Below are positions 36,096-44,255 of a stretch of DNA of 64,000 nt, in pieces (the first letter of the stretch is position 1; each line of letters starts with the position of its first letter). The DNA is from Roseivirga sp. UBA6052 (GTDB taxonomy: Bacteria > Bacteroidota > Bacteroidia > Cytophagales > Cyclobacteriaceae). The notes below the pieces were generated by a model. The model was not told the origin of the DNA. It ran no database searches and saw only the letters and a list, made by a program, of their open reading frames with translations. The DNA is taken from positions 685,296 through 749,295 of the forward strand of contig DIYO01000009.1 of assembly GCA_002427755.1 (NCBI GenBank). Direction: 5' to 3'. Made by a program: the position numbers and the translations under genes.

Positions 36096-37702
36096 AGCGA
36101 CATTATTTCATCTTACTACTTCTTATCATTTCTAGCTGCGCTCGAGTCTCCAGCCCACAAGGAGGTCCTGAAGACGAAACAGCACCTACCCTTATAATAT
36201 CTGTTCCTAAAGACCAGCAAACTGACTATAAAGAAAATACCATCACACTTACATTTGATGAATGGGTGACCACTAAGAATATAGAGGCCGATCTAATCAT
36301 TACTCCTAAGATAGAAACAGGATTCAAAACACGCATCAAAAAACAACAACTGCAGCTCATATTCAACGAGCCATTTCAGGATAGCACCACATACACCTTT
36401 AGTTTTGCTAGCACGGTTACGGATATTACTAATGATAATGCCATCACGGGTTTAACATTGAGCTTCGCCACAGGACCAACTCTAGATTCTTTACAGATCA
36501 GTGGTACCATCACAAATCTATACGAACAAGAGCCAGCAGAAGAATATCTCATATCTCTCTACCGCGAAACTGATTCACTTACCATATTAGACGGACCTGC
36601 TTCTTACTACACCAAAACAGATACATCTGGCAATTACAAATTTCAGAATCTACCGTCTGGTAAATACAGAATCTATGCCCTAAATGACAAAAACGACAAC
36701 TCAAAAGCCGATAGCGAAGAAGAGAGAATTGGCTTTTATACTGATACACTAGAGTTAAACAACAATCTAACAGGTATAGATTTTACAACACAAAACTTGG
36801 ATGTTAACAAACCCAGAATCATTAACAGCAGACCATTCGGGCGTTACTACGATATTGAGTTTAATAAAGACATTGATTTCAACGTAATTGAGAACACCTC
36901 ACTTAACAAAGCGTATCAGGTTCAGAACAGTCGCAAAATTAGATTCTATAATACCTCTGGTACCTATAATGATACAACCTCATTAATAATATCTGCCATA
37001 GACTCAGCGCGCCTTGAACTAATAGATACTCTTAGGTTTTACTTCATTGAGTCAAAAATTGAGAAAGATGAATTTACAACAATCATCACCCCTAACTCAG
37101 GACTGTTAAAGCCAACAGATACGCTCCTCTTCAAATTTTCTAAACCTGTCATAAGTCTCAATACCGATAGCCTACATATAGAACTTGATAGTGTTTCAAC
37201 ATATCCCCTCAATGAATCATTATTCCTATGGAATGATCAAAAAACCGAGATAAAGTATCCAATCACTTCTCAAGACCTCTTTTCAGGAAGAACCAATGCA
37301 CTACTTCAAATTAAGAGTACCTCTTTCATAAGTATTGAGAATGACACACTAGAAGCCTTCTCCAAGAACTTATCGCCAGTTAAACTAGAGGATATCGCAT
37401 CCATTGAGGGAGAGGTATTTACCCAAAGCAAATATGTTATTGTGCAACTATTAAACTCACGAACAGGTGAATTACAAGCTACATCCAGAGAGAAGAAATT
37501 CAAATTCAACTATCTGAATCCAGGCCAATATCAAATCCGAGTAATTGATGATAAAAATGGCAATGGTAAATGGGACATCGGTAATATTCTCCTGAATGAA
37601 GCACCAGAACCAGCCTACTATCACTTCGATGATTTCTATAAAACACGAGTAATTGAAGTCCGGAAACGATGGGAACAAGTGGACAGGAATATCTCTTTTT
37701 AG
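36092..37702 (+). CDS. Outer-membrane-type lipoprotein with Ig-like domains
   Basis: 536 residues. Lipoprotein signal MKRHYFILLLLIISSC with Cys16, then a conserved stretch CARVSSPQGGPEDETAPTLI found at the start of a Bacteroidota family of SbsA-type Ig-like lipoproteins. The first Ig-like module spans about 30-125 (ITLTFDEWVTT, YTFSFASTVTD). A carboxypeptidase-regulatory-like fold follows near 138-225 (GNYKFQNLPSGKYRIYALND), with a second copy of that pattern near the C-terminus (NPGQYQIRVIDDKNGNGKWD). Role in the cell unknown. Last gene before the candidate oriC. Confidence 0.82.
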   Translation: MKRHYFILLLLIISSCARVSSPQGGPEDETAPTLIISVPKDQQTDYKENTITLTFDEWVTTKNIEADLIITPKIETGFKTRIKKQQLQLIFNEPFQDSTTYTFSFASTVTDITNDNAITGLTLSFATGPTLDSLQISGTITNLYEQEPAEEYLISLYRETDSLTILDGPASYYTKTDTSGNYKFQNLPSGKYRIYALNDKNDNSKADSEEERIGFYTDTLELNNNLTGIDFTTQNLDVNKPRIINSRPFGRYYDIEFNKDIDFNVIENTSLNKAYQVQNSRKIRFYNTSGTYNDTTSLIISAIDSARLELIDTLRFYFIESKIEKDEFTTIITPNSGLLKPTDTLLFKFSKPVISLNTDSLHIELDSVSTYPLNESLFLWNDQKTEIKYPITSQDLFSGRTNALLQIKSTSFISIENDTLEAFSKNLSPVKLEDIASIEGEVFTQSKYVIVQLLNSRTGELQATSREKKFKFNYLNPGQYQIRVIDDKNGNGKWDIGNILLNEAPEPAYYHFDDFYKTRVIEVRKRWEQVDRNISF

Positions 37703-38045
37703 GTGTGCATTAGAAGTGAATAAAGCATGGAGTTATTCACACAATCCACATCTACTTAAACACTAAACATTAAGATTGAGATAAGTGTCTACTTATTCAC
37801 TTTTCATTCTTAAGCAATCAACAGTGGAGAAATAGAAAGAAAGTTATTCACTTAAGTGCTGAGTTATCTACAAACAAAAGCTAGACTACTTAAAATGAAC
37901 GACATAGCTTTTGTATAAATGTGGAAACAGTGTTAAGGAAAAGACGTTAGCTTAGTGAATTGGTGGATTAAATAGTTCTCCACATATCCACGAGTCTAAT
38001 AAAGACTATATATTTTTATTTAATTAAATATATTCTAATAGTAAG
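37703..38045. other. Candidate chromosomal replication origin (oriC)
   Basis: This 343-base gene-free stretch holds a cluster of DnaA-box-like 9-mers. TTATTCACA at 37733-37741 is a perfect TTATNCACA. TTATTCACT at 37793-37801 and 37844-37852, TTATCTACA at 37864-37872 and TTCTCCACA at 37976-37984 match at 8 of 9. Weaker 7/9 boxes lie at 37742-37750, 37920-37928 (minus), 37962-37970 (minus) and 37984-37992. An almost pure A+T stretch at about 38005-38040 follows the boxes, fitting a DNA unwinding element. Base skew changes sign here and two parS sites lie 4.4 kb left. Bidirectional replication from this point is inferred. Confidence 0.78.
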
Positions 38046-39893
38046 ATGTTAAAAGTGTTGATAAGCAGACTATTCATGATCATTGCGGTATCCGCAGTCT
38101 TCACTTTCTTGTCAACTGCTCAATCAATAGATCCTGTATTGGTTGCCCAACAATATGTCAATCAAGGTGAGACTGATAAAGCCAAGGCTGAATACATTAA
38201 GCTCTCTAAAGAGAGAATCTACATCCCAAGAATACATGATACTTACTTCAAGCTCTTGATCACAACTCAGGATTTTAAACAAGCAGAGAAGTACATGAAG
38301 GGTGTGCTTAAGGAATTTCCAACCCAAGCCAATTTTGCTGTAGATCAAGCTGTCCTCTACCGAGCCATGAATGAGCTTGAAAAGCAAGATGAGTATCTGA
38401 AATCTTTAATAGATCAAATAACTACTCGAGCTGCCAATGAAAGTAAGATTAATGAAGTAAGGTATTTGGCTTCCGTGTTATTCAATAAAAGTTTCAGTGA
38501 CCAAGCCTTAGAGACATACCAAATAGCACGTGCTAAAATTGGAAGATCAGATATGTTTGCGCTAGACTTAGCTAACATCTATAGAGTGATGAATCAGAAA
38601 CAGAAAATGATTCAAGAATATCTCTACTTCTCTAAAGAACAACCAAGAAATATTTCTTACGTGAAGAATTCTCTTCAGCGCTATTTAACAGAACCTGCCG
38701 AATTAGATACGTTAGAAATCTCTCTTTATCAGTTCATACAAACAGAAGCTGGTAATCCAGTCTTTAATGAATTATTAGTTTGGACTCATCTTCAGCAGAA
38801 AAATTTCGCAGCTGCGCTGCGTCAAGCCAGAGCACTAGATCGTAGGTTAGCCAATAATGGAGATAATATTCTTCAGGTAGGAATGATATCCTACAACAAT
38901 CAGAATTATAAAACAGCGCAGAAGGCTTTTGCCTATATATTGAATGATTTTGAAGAAAGTCCTAGCAAACGTATGGCTGAAAAATATGCCTTATTATCTG
39001 AAGAGGAAGTGACCAAATCTACTTATCCCATTGATACCTCTGCCATAGTATCTCTTATTGATAAGTATGAGGTTTACATGGAAAACTCTCGAGATGTCTA
39101 CAGTATAGCTGAGGCTAAAAGAAGAGTGGCATTATTACAAGCCTTTCAGCTCAATCAAATTGACGCAGCCATTGCAACGCTTACCGAAATGCTAAGTCAA
39201 CCGCTTGGCAAGCATAGGGTGGTAGCAGAAGGTAAAATGGATTTGGCAGATATTTACCTATTAGATAAGCAGCCGTGGGAGTCGATTTTGCTTTATGGTC
39301 AGGTTGAGCGATTGTTTAAGGATCAGCCTCTTGGTTATCAAGCAAAGCTGAAAGCTGCCAAGCTGTCCTATTTTAAGGGCGAGTTTGAACTGGCCACAAG
39401 TAATTTGGATATTTTGAAGTTGGCTACTTCTCGAGAGATTGCTAACGATGCGCTTGACTTGAGTATCCTTATTAAGAACAACACTGTATTTGATAGCACC
39501 GATGTTGTTATGCAAGATTATGCCTCAATTGAATTAATGATTTTCCAAAACCAAATTGATTCTGCTTTAGTCTCTATGGATACAATGTTGGAGGCTTATG
39601 GGTCTCATAGCATTGTGGATGAGTTACTCTTCTTAAAAGCTAATACACTCCGACAGCTTGGAAGGTTCGATGAGGCCTTGGAGTCATTAGAAATTATCAA
39701 TACGGCACATTACTATGAACTCCTTGGAGATGATGCGTTATTCCTAAAAGCAAAGATTTTGGAAGAGGATAAAAAAGACCTTGAGAATGCTATGGCAGTT
39801 TATCAAGATGTGCTCGTCAAGTTTCCAGGTAGTATATTCGTATCCGAATCACGCAACCGATTCAGAGAGTTGCGAGGCGATTTTAACAACTAA
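38046..39893 (+). CDS. Secreted tetratricopeptide-repeat protein
   Basis: 615 residues. The N-terminus (MLKVLISRLFMIIAVSAVFT to LSTAQS) is a signal peptide. The rest is helical with diverged TPR-like pairs, e.g. AQQYVNQGETDKAKAEYIKL near 34, FKQAEKYMKGVLKEFP near 77, AIATLTEMLSQPLGK near 379 and LENAMAVYQDVLVKFPGS near 580. It probably forms a scaffold in the periplasm; no catalytic motif is seen. First gene right of the candidate origin; the following 66-residue gene overlaps its stop by 1 base. Confidence 0.8.
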   Translation: MLKVLISRLFMIIAVSAVFTFLSTAQSIDPVLVAQQYVNQGETDKAKAEYIKLSKERIYIPRIHDTYFKLLITTQDFKQAEKYMKGVLKEFPTQANFAVDQAVLYRAMNELEKQDEYLKSLIDQITTRAANESKINEVRYLASVLFNKSFSDQALETYQIARAKIGRSDMFALDLANIYRVMNQKQKMIQEYLYFSKEQPRNISYVKNSLQRYLTEPAELDTLEISLYQFIQTEAGNPVFNELLVWTHLQQKNFAAALRQARALDRRLANNGDNILQVGMISYNNQNYKTAQKAFAYILNDFEESPSKRMAEKYALLSEEEVTKSTYPIDTSAIVSLIDKYEVYMENSRDVYSIAEAKRRVALLQAFQLNQIDAAIATLTEMLSQPLGKHRVVAEGKMDLADIYLLDKQPWESILLYGQVERLFKDQPLGYQAKLKAAKLSYFKGEFELATSNLDILKLATSREIANDALDLSILIKNNTVFDSTDVVMQDYASIELMIFQNQIDSALVSMDTMLEAYGSHSIVDELLFLKANTLRQLGRFDEALESLEIINTAHYYELLGDDALFLKAKILEEDKKDLENAMAVYQDVLVKFPGSIFVSESRNRFRELRGDFNN

Positions 39894-40093
39894 TGGCAAA
39901 GAGCTTTAATAATCTACGGGTAGGCAAGAAATTCAGACTCACCAATTTTGGTGAGTCTTTTGATTTCGAAATTCTTGAGATTATGGGAGATGGTGATTGC
40001 AAACTTAAAGATGTGAATACTCTTGAATCTTATAACCTCTACGAACTCATCGCTTTTGGCAAGGGCGAGGACTTTGATGTCTCTGAGCTTTAG
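39893..40093 (+). CDS. Conserved small hypothetical protein
   Basis: 66 residues with a beta-rich pattern (RVGKKFRLTNFG, FDFEILEIMGDGDCKLKD, YNLYELIAFGKG), probably a small SH3-like barrel. No signal peptide. Coupled to the TPR gene by a TAATG overlap. Function unknown, but the coupling and compact fold support a real gene. Confidence 0.72.
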   Translation: MAKSFNNLRVGKKFRLTNFGESFDFEILEIMGDGDCKLKDVNTLESYNLYELIAFGKGEDFDVSEL

Positions 40094-40128
40094 CTCAACC
40101 TCCTTTATCTAAATATTAAATTTACTCG

Positions 40129-40186
40129 GCATGCATAACATTTTTTAAAAATAGTATGCATGCATAACAAATATTATTTACTTTCG
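40129..40186 (+). promoter_or_regulatory. Operator and promoter of the marR-fadNAE operon
   Basis: GCATGCATAACA occurs twice, at 40129-40140 and 40158-40169, 29 bases apart. Around the second copy TATGCATGCATA (40155-40166) is a perfect 12-base palindrome, a good MarR-dimer site. A -7-like TACTTTCG at 40179-40186 follows, so the second site covers the -33 region, where binding would repress. The distance to the marR start at 40204 allows only a short leader. Confidence 0.6.
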
Positions 40187-40203
40187 TAACCCTTATAGAG
40201 TAT

Positions 40204-40638
40204 ATGAAGAGAGAAGAAACCGTAGATCACCATATAAAAACTTGCTGGCACGCGATTTACAGAATGTACAATCAAGAGGCAGCTAAGCATAATAGTACTA
40301 CGTCTCAAGCCTTTGTGGTATTGAATATCGATCCAGTTAATGGAACACCTGCAACCAAAATTGCTCCACTAATGGGGTTGGAAGCTAGGAGTTTAACCCG
40401 AATGCTTAAGTCAATGGAAGAAATGGGAGCGATCTACAAACAGAAAGATCCGGATGATGGAAGATCAGTGAGAATCTTCTTAACTGATCTAGGTAAAGAA
40501 AAGCGAAGAATATCTAAGGATACTGTTTTCAAATTTAATGATGCTGTTAAGCAAACGATTGCGCAGGAAGACTTAGAAGCATTCTTTAGAGTAGCAACAA
40601 AGATTAACGAATTAATAGATACTAAATCAATATTCTAA
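40204..40638 (+). CDS. MarR-family regulator of the fatty acid oxidation operon
   Basis: 144 residues with the winged helix-turn-helix of MarR proteins: ATKIAPLMGLEARSLTRMLK near 57-76 and the wing KQKDPDDGRSVRIFLTDLG near 85-103. It heads an operon with three beta-oxidation genes (5 bases to the next start) and has tandem palindromic repeats over its promoter. I infer it represses its own operon until an acyl-CoA or fatty acid ligand binds. Ligand not known from the sequence. Confidence 0.9.
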   Translation: MKREETVDHHIKTCWHAIYRMYNQEAAKHNSTTSQAFVVLNIDPVNGTPATKIAPLMGLEARSLTRMLKSMEEMGAIYKQKDPDDGRSVRIFLTDLGKEKRRISKDTVFKFNDAVKQTIAQEDLEAFFRVATKINELIDTKSIF

Positions 40639-40642
40639 ACAC

Positions 40643-43027
40643 ATGTCTAGAAGTATAAAGAAAGTAGCAGTATTAGGTTCTGGGGTTATGGGCTCTAGAA
40701 TCGCTTGCCATTTTGCAAATATTGGTGTGGAGGTATTGCTCTTGGATATTGTGCCAAGAGATTTATCCGATAAAGACAAGCAAAAGCCGGCAATGAGAAA
40801 TAAGGTGGTTAATGATGCACTTCAATTCGCATTAAAATCAAAGCCATCACCCATCTATGACAAGTCTTTTGCTAGCCTAATTTCCACCGGGAATTTTGAG
40901 GACGATATGTCCAAGATCTCAGAAGTCGACTGGATCATCGAGGTAGTAGTTGAAAGATTAGATATCAAGAAGATCGTTTTCGATCAGGTTGAGAAATATA
41001 GAAAACCTGGAACTCTCATTACATCAAATACTTCGGGAATTCCAATGCACATGATGTGCGAAGGTAGGAGCGATGATTTCAAAAAGCATTTCTGTGGTAC
41101 ACACTTCTTTAACCCACCAAGATATTTAAGGCTCTTGGAAATTATTCCTGGTCCAGAGACCGACCCTGAAATCATAGATTACTTAATGCACTATGGAGAC
41201 CTTTACTTAGGTAAAGAGACTGTATTGTGTAAAGACACACCTGCTTTTATTGCCAACCGAATTGGTATTTATGCCATCATGTCGGCCATGCATACCATTC
41301 AGGATATGGGTCTTACGGTAGGAGAGGTTGATCGAATGACGGGTCCACTAATCGGAAGAGCGAAGTCAGCGACTTTCCGTACCATGGATGTTGTCGGTTT
41401 GGATACTACGGTGAATGTAGCAAACAACCTTTATGCTGGTCTTCCGAATGACGAGTCTAAAGAAGCATTCGTACTTCCTAATATTGTGAAGACTGTTCAT
41501 GAGAATGGTTGGTTTGGAGATAAGTCTGGCCAAGGTTATTTCAAGAAGACTAAAGACGAGAATGGTAAAAAAACCATTCTAGAATTGGACCTTAAGACCT
41601 TCGAGTATGGACCTAGAACAAAGGCTAAATTCAAAGCACTTGAGGCAGTTAAGGATGTTGAAGATCTAAAGACTAGAGTAAAAACTCTTGTCAACTTTGA
41701 TGATAAAGCTGGAGAATTCTATAGAAGAACATTCTACGATACCTTCAAATATGTGACCTTCAGAATTCCTGAGATTTCCGATGAGCTATACAGAATAGAT
41801 CAAGCGGTTTGTGCAGGCTTTGCTTGGCAAATGGGACCATTCGATACTTGGGACTTATTGGGAGTTCAGAAGGTGGTTTCTCAAATGGAAGAAATGGATT
41901 TGAAACCTGCAGCATGGGTTTATGAAATGCTGGAAGGTGGTAATGACTCTTTCTACAAAATTGAGAATGGTATTAAGAAGTACTATGATATTCCTTCCAA
42001 GTCTTACAAGACAATTCCAGGAACTGAAGGACTTGTTATTCTTGAGAATATCCGTGAAACGAATAAAGTATGGGGTAATGCTGGAGCATCTCTATTTGAC
42101 ATTGGAGATGACGTACTTTGCTTAGAATTCCACACCAAAATGAATGCCATAGGCCAAGAGGTGATTGAAGGTATTGAAACCGCAATCTCCATGGCTGAGA
42201 AAGATTATAAAGGATTAGTAATCGGAAATGAAGGTGAAAACTTCTCTGCCGGTGCTAACCTAGCCATGCTCTTCATGTTTGCTGGCGACCAAGAGTTCGA
42301 TGAAATCAACTTGATGGTAGCACAGTTCCAGAATACTATGAAGAGAGCGAAGTTTTCGTCAATCCCGGTAGTATCTGCTCCTGCAGGTTTAACGCTTGGC
42401 GGAGGCTGTGAGCTTTCATTGCATTGCGATGCCATACAAGCACATGCTGAAACCTATATTGGCTTAGTCGAAGTAGGCGTAGGTTTGATCCCAGGTGGTG
42501 GTGGAACTAAAGAGTTGACGCTTAGAATGGCTGATTCCTTAGTTGCCGGAGATGCTGCATTAAACAGGCTTCAAGAAGCCTTTATGAATATGGCTACCGC
42601 CAAAGTAGCGACATCTGCTGAAGAAGCTCGCGGCATGAACATTTTGAGACCTCAAGATGGCATTACATTAAACCGTAAAAGGTTGCTTACAGATGCTAAA
42701 GCAAAAGTACTTGAGCTGCACGAAGCAGGTTATACACAGCCAGTTGAAAGAACAGATATTAAAGTTCATGGCCGAGTTGGTCTAGCTTTATTCGAGGCTG
42801 GAATAAACGGTATGCTGCTGGGTAATTACATCTCTGAGCATGATGCCAAAATTGCTAAGAAGCTAGGTTGGATTATGTGTGGAGGAGACCTCACTTATCC
42901 TCAAAATGTATCGGAACAGTATTTACTGGATTTGGAGAGACAAATGTTTGTAGAGTTAACGGCTGAGCCAAAGACTCTCGAGCGAATTCATTCGATCTTA
43001 TTCAAGGGTAAACCACTTAGAAACTAA
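40643..43027 (+). CDS. fadN: 3-hydroxyacyl-CoA dehydrogenase / enoyl-CoA hydratase fusion (FadN-like)
   Basis: 794 residues. The dehydrogenase comes first: NAD site VLGSGVMGSRIACHFANIG near 9-27, TSNTSGIPM near 127 and GTHFFNPPRYLRLLEIIPG near 150-168. The crotonase part follows in the C-terminal third: FSAGANLAM near 534, LGGGCELSLHCD near 585 with a catalytic Glu, and VEVGVGLIPGGGGTKEL near 607 with the second catalytic Glu. This order is that of Bacillus FadN, the reverse of proteobacterial FadB/FadJ. It carries out steps two and three of beta-oxidation. Middle of the marR-fadNAE operon. Confidence 0.9.
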   Translation: MSRSIKKVAVLGSGVMGSRIACHFANIGVEVLLLDIVPRDLSDKDKQKPAMRNKVVNDALQFALKSKPSPIYDKSFASLISTGNFEDDMSKISEVDWIIEVVVERLDIKKIVFDQVEKYRKPGTLITSNTSGIPMHMMCEGRSDDFKKHFCGTHFFNPPRYLRLLEIIPGPETDPEIIDYLMHYGDLYLGKETVLCKDTPAFIANRIGIYAIMSAMHTIQDMGLTVGEVDRMTGPLIGRAKSATFRTMDVVGLDTTVNVANNLYAGLPNDESKEAFVLPNIVKTVHENGWFGDKSGQGYFKKTKDENGKKTILELDLKTFEYGPRTKAKFKALEAVKDVEDLKTRVKTLVNFDDKAGEFYRRTFYDTFKYVTFRIPEISDELYRIDQAVCAGFAWQMGPFDTWDLLGVQKVVSQMEEMDLKPAAWVYEMLEGGNDSFYKIENGIKKYYDIPSKSYKTIPGTEGLVILENIRETNKVWGNAGASLFDIGDDVLCLEFHTKMNAIGQEVIEGIETAISMAEKDYKGLVIGNEGENFSAGANLAMLFMFAGDQEFDEINLMVAQFQNTMKRAKFSSIPVVSAPAGLTLGGGCELSLHCDAIQAHAETYIGLVEVGVGLIPGGGGTKELTLRMADSLVAGDAALNRLQEAFMNMATAKVATSAEEARGMNILRPQDGITLNRKRLLTDAKAKVLELHEAGYTQPVERTDIKVHGRVGLALFEAGINGMLLGNYISEHDAKIAKKLGWIMCGGDLTYPQNVSEQYLLDLERQMFVELTAEPKTLERIHSILFKGKPLRN

Positions 43028-43058
43028 ACACTCATCATTTAAAATTTAGAACTGAATT

Positions 43059-44234
43059 ATGGACGCATATATAGTTGCAGGATATAGAACAGCAGTCGGT
43101 AGAGGGAAGAGATCTGTCTTAAAGACAGTTCGTCCGGATGATATGGCTGCAGATGTAATCAAGCATTTGGTTAGCCAGGTTCCAAGTTTGGATGCCACCA
43201 GAGTGGATGACTTAATTGTTGGAAATGCAGTCCCCGAGGCGGAGCAAGGAATGCAGATGGCAAGAATGATTTCTTTGCTTTCACTACCTATCGAAGTACC
43301 GGGTGTTACGGTAAATAGATATTGCGGCTCAGGGCTTGAAGCGATTGCTTTGGCATCAGCTCGAGTACACGCAGGAACTGCAGATTGTATCATTGCAGGA
43401 GGTACGGAATCTATGAGCATGGTTCCTGTAATGGGCTATAAAACAGCATTGAACTATAAGCTCGCTACTGAGCATAGTGATTACTACTTGAGTATGGGCT
43501 TAACGGCTGAGCAAGTGGCCAATGAATTCAATATCAATAGAGATGAGGCAGATCAATTTGCCTTGGATTCTCACTTAAAAGCCGTGAAAGCACAAGCCGC
43601 TGGTCTGTTCAATGACGAGATTGTACCAATTCATGTGAAGGACAAAGTGGTTGGACCTGATGGTAAGATTCATGAGAAGTCTTATACCGTTGATCGTGAT
43701 GAAGGCCCAAGAGGAGATACATCTCTTGAAGTTCTTGGGAAATTAAGACCAGTATTTGCTCAAGGCGGTCAGGTTACAGCAGGTAATTCTTCACCTGTTT
43801 CTGATGGAGCATCTTTTGTAATGGTGATGTCTGAGAAAATGGTGAAGGAATTAAACCTTGAGCCAATTGCTAGAATGGTCACTTATACGGCTGTGGGAGT
43901 TCACCCAAGAATTATGGGTATTGGACCTGTGGAAGCTGTGCCGAAAGCATTAAAGCAAGCAGGCTTAAAGCAAAGTGATCTTGATTTGATCGAATTGAAT
44001 GAAGCGTTTGCGGCTCAGTCCTTAGCAGTAATCAAAGAATTGGATTTGGATAGAGATAAACTTAATGTGAATGGTGGTGCTATAGCCTTAGGTCACCCAT
44101 TAGGTTGCTCAGGAGCGAAGCTATCGGTTCAACTTTTTAACGAGATGAGAAGAAGGAATTCCAAATATGGAATGGTGACAGCCTGCGTTGGTGGAGGCCA
44201 AGGAGTAGCAGGTATCTATGAGTTTTTGAATTAA
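43059..44234 (+). CDS. fadA: Acetyl-CoA C-acyltransferase (3-ketoacyl-CoA thiolase)
   Basis: 391 residues, the standard thiolase length. Nucleophile Cys89 in NRYCGSGLEA, NEAFAAQSLAV near 311, NGGAIALGHPLGCSGAK with the active-site His near 346, and TACVGGGQG with the acid/base Cys near 376. It cleaves 3-ketoacyl-CoA to acetyl-CoA, the last step of beta-oxidation. 31 bases after fadN and 21 before fadE. Confidence 0.93.
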   Translation: MDAYIVAGYRTAVGRGKRSVLKTVRPDDMAADVIKHLVSQVPSLDATRVDDLIVGNAVPEAEQGMQMARMISLLSLPIEVPGVTVNRYCGSGLEAIALASARVHAGTADCIIAGGTESMSMVPVMGYKTALNYKLATEHSDYYLSMGLTAEQVANEFNINRDEADQFALDSHLKAVKAQAAGLFNDEIVPIHVKDKVVGPDGKIHEKSYTVDRDEGPRGDTSLEVLGKLRPVFAQGGQVTAGNSSPVSDGASFVMVMSEKMVKELNLEPIARMVTYTAVGVHPRIMGIGPVEAVPKALKQAGLKQSDLDLIELNEAFAAQSLAVIKELDLDRDKLNVNGGAIALGHPLGCSGAKLSVQLFNEMRRRNSKYGMVTACVGGGQGVAGIYEFLN

Positions 44235-44255
44235 GAAAGTATAAGTAATAGGATC

